NCBI GenBank assembly: GCA_903873585.1
Contig: CAIQOV010000033.1
Coordinates: 1 to 64,000, forward strand
Source of the DNA: an uncultured Rhodobacterales bacterium
GTDB taxonomy: Bacteria > Pseudomonadota > Alphaproteobacteria > Rhodobacterales > Rhodobacteraceae
Direction of reading: 5' to 3'
Length of the DNA stretch: 64,000 nt
Shown here: positions 63,564-64,000 of the stretch, piece after piece
Position numbering within the stretch: position 1 is the first letter of the stretch
Layout of the letters: each line of letters begins with the position of its first letter
The notes under the pieces: model-generated
What the model saw: only the letters and a program-made list of their open reading frames with translations
What the model was told of the DNA's origin: nothing
Database searches by the model: none
Program-made: the position numbers and the translations under genes

Positions 63564-64000
63564 TCAGCCTTGGGGCAGCGACAGCGTCACGACTCGGCTG
63601 CCCTTTTGATATTGCACGGAATCCGCTGTGATACCGGCAATCCTGCCCCCGTCGATCATATCGCCGACCTTCACCTTTTTCACCCGCCCATTGGCCAGCC
63701 GGATCATCGCAAAGCGGCTGCTGGGCGTGCCAAAGACCGCCAACAAGACCACGCGATTGGCTTTCAGCGCATTTCGGTCGGTTGCTTGCTTGGCGACAGA
63801 GGCGTTGGTGGGCATTGTTGGGGCAGGGGCCTCTGCTTGCGGCTGCTCAGCCTCGGGCTGTTGGTTCAGCGCCACTGACACGGCATCGTCGATCCCGCTG
63901 CCCAGATCGGCAGGGCGCGCTTGGGGTTTGGGCGAACTGGTCAGAACCACGCCGTCACTTGCGGATGAGGACAGGTTGGCCGGGCGCGGTTGTGGCCGCA
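63564..64000 (-). CDS. C-terminal part of a large Rhodobacterales protein with a PilP/GspC-like end domain (partial)
   Basis: The frame is open from the window edge to the stop at 63564, giving the last ~145 codons of a longer protein. The visible part is a Pro/Ala/Gln-rich linker (PQAEAPAPTMPTN), then a small beta domain VLLAVFGTPSSRFAMIRLANGRVKKVKVGD (in part) with MIDGGRIAGI and VTLSLPQG. This resembles the end of long Rhodobacterales proteins often mislabelled as translation initiation factor-like and the PilP/GspC beta domain. A GTG at 63950 is only an apparent start. Function unknown. Confidence 0.65.
   Translation of the reverse strand, partial: RPQPRPANLSSSASDGVVLTSSPKPQARPADLGSGIDDAVSVALNQQPEAEQPQAEAPAPTMPTNASVAKQATDRNALKANRVVLLAVFGTPSSRFAMIRLANGRVKKVKVGDMIDGGRIAGITADSVQYQKGSRVVTLSLPQG

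Overview
The window is a continuous stretch of an alphaproteobacterial chromosome, almost certainly from the Rhodobacteraceae (Rhodobacter/Roseobacter group). The evidence is moderately high GC with strong codon bias, a phaZ-phaC-phaP-phaR block, secG-pyrG synteny, small proteins typical of the order (DUF2842, DUF1178, DUF4389), a CarD regulator, a 7Fe ferredoxin, and a GAAC-N7-GAAC type SOS box. It is densely coding, with about 65 genes. I see no rRNA, tRNA, CRISPR array, insertion sequence, prophage or integrase, so this is core-genome sequence rather than an island.

Layout. 1-4000: polyhydroxyalkanoate metabolism, with depolymerase phaZ (cut by the window edge) divergent from synthase phaC, phasin phaP and repressor phaR; matches to the PhaR operator lie in three intergenic spaces. 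4060-11103: a LysR regulator converging on a minus-strand run of two glutamine-synthetase-family enzymes, a class I glutamine amidotransferase, a FAD oxidoreductase and a DegT-type aminotransferase, most simply a gamma-glutamyl-polyamine catabolic set. 11380-20165: a solute-binding-like protein, TerB, RlmJ, TerC, a DUF4160/DUF2442 pair, a lipoprotein, PyrG, SecG, a VOC protein, PurA and small unknowns. 20303-28296: thiamine pyrophosphokinase, a DMT permease, serine dehydratase, a GST, an EF-hand protein, MntH behind a Fur/Mur-like palindrome, RpiA and glutathione reductase. 28362-32119: HflK, HflC and a DegP protease (membrane and periplasmic quality control). 32186-36890: a small SOS-controlled OB-fold protein, a ferredoxin, DUF1178, Nudix, KDO transferase and an amidase. 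36999-42320: a polyamine-type ABC transporter bracketed by two amidases. 42423-48237: RluD, RpoH, Psd, PssA, an oxidoreductase and small proteins. 48234-51903: oligopeptidase F, a shortened ATP-dependent DNA ligase and its partner exonuclease. 52098-56026: the four-gene Anbu (ancestral proteasome-like) cluster. 56074-64000: a lysophospholipase-like hydrolase, an SCP2 protein, a TPR protein, a SUV3-like helicase, an S4 protein, FdxA, CarD, CobT and the tail of a large secreted or pilus-type protein.

The most interesting signals are four. (1) An ORF at 32186-32587 corresponds only to the C-terminal OB-fold of the mutagenic polymerase DnaE2/ImuC, yet sits directly behind an intact LexA box and apparently starts on a leaderless transcript. 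(2) An intact 258-codon gene (50177-50953) keeps both ends of the 'cisplatin-damage' ATP-dependent ligase but has lost the whole adenylation domain, while still being translationally coupled to the ligase-associated exonuclease. (3) The Anbu, transglutaminase, alpha-E and ATP-grasp cluster is complete; this is a conserved system whose substrate I believe is still unknown. (4) The PhaR operator series around the PHA genes can be read base by base. Together with a shortened Rhodobacterales protein at 19632-20165, items 1 and 2 suggest that non-catalytic remnants of larger proteins are being kept as intact small genes.

Family assignments rest on recognition of motifs and remembered family sequences; no database search was possible.
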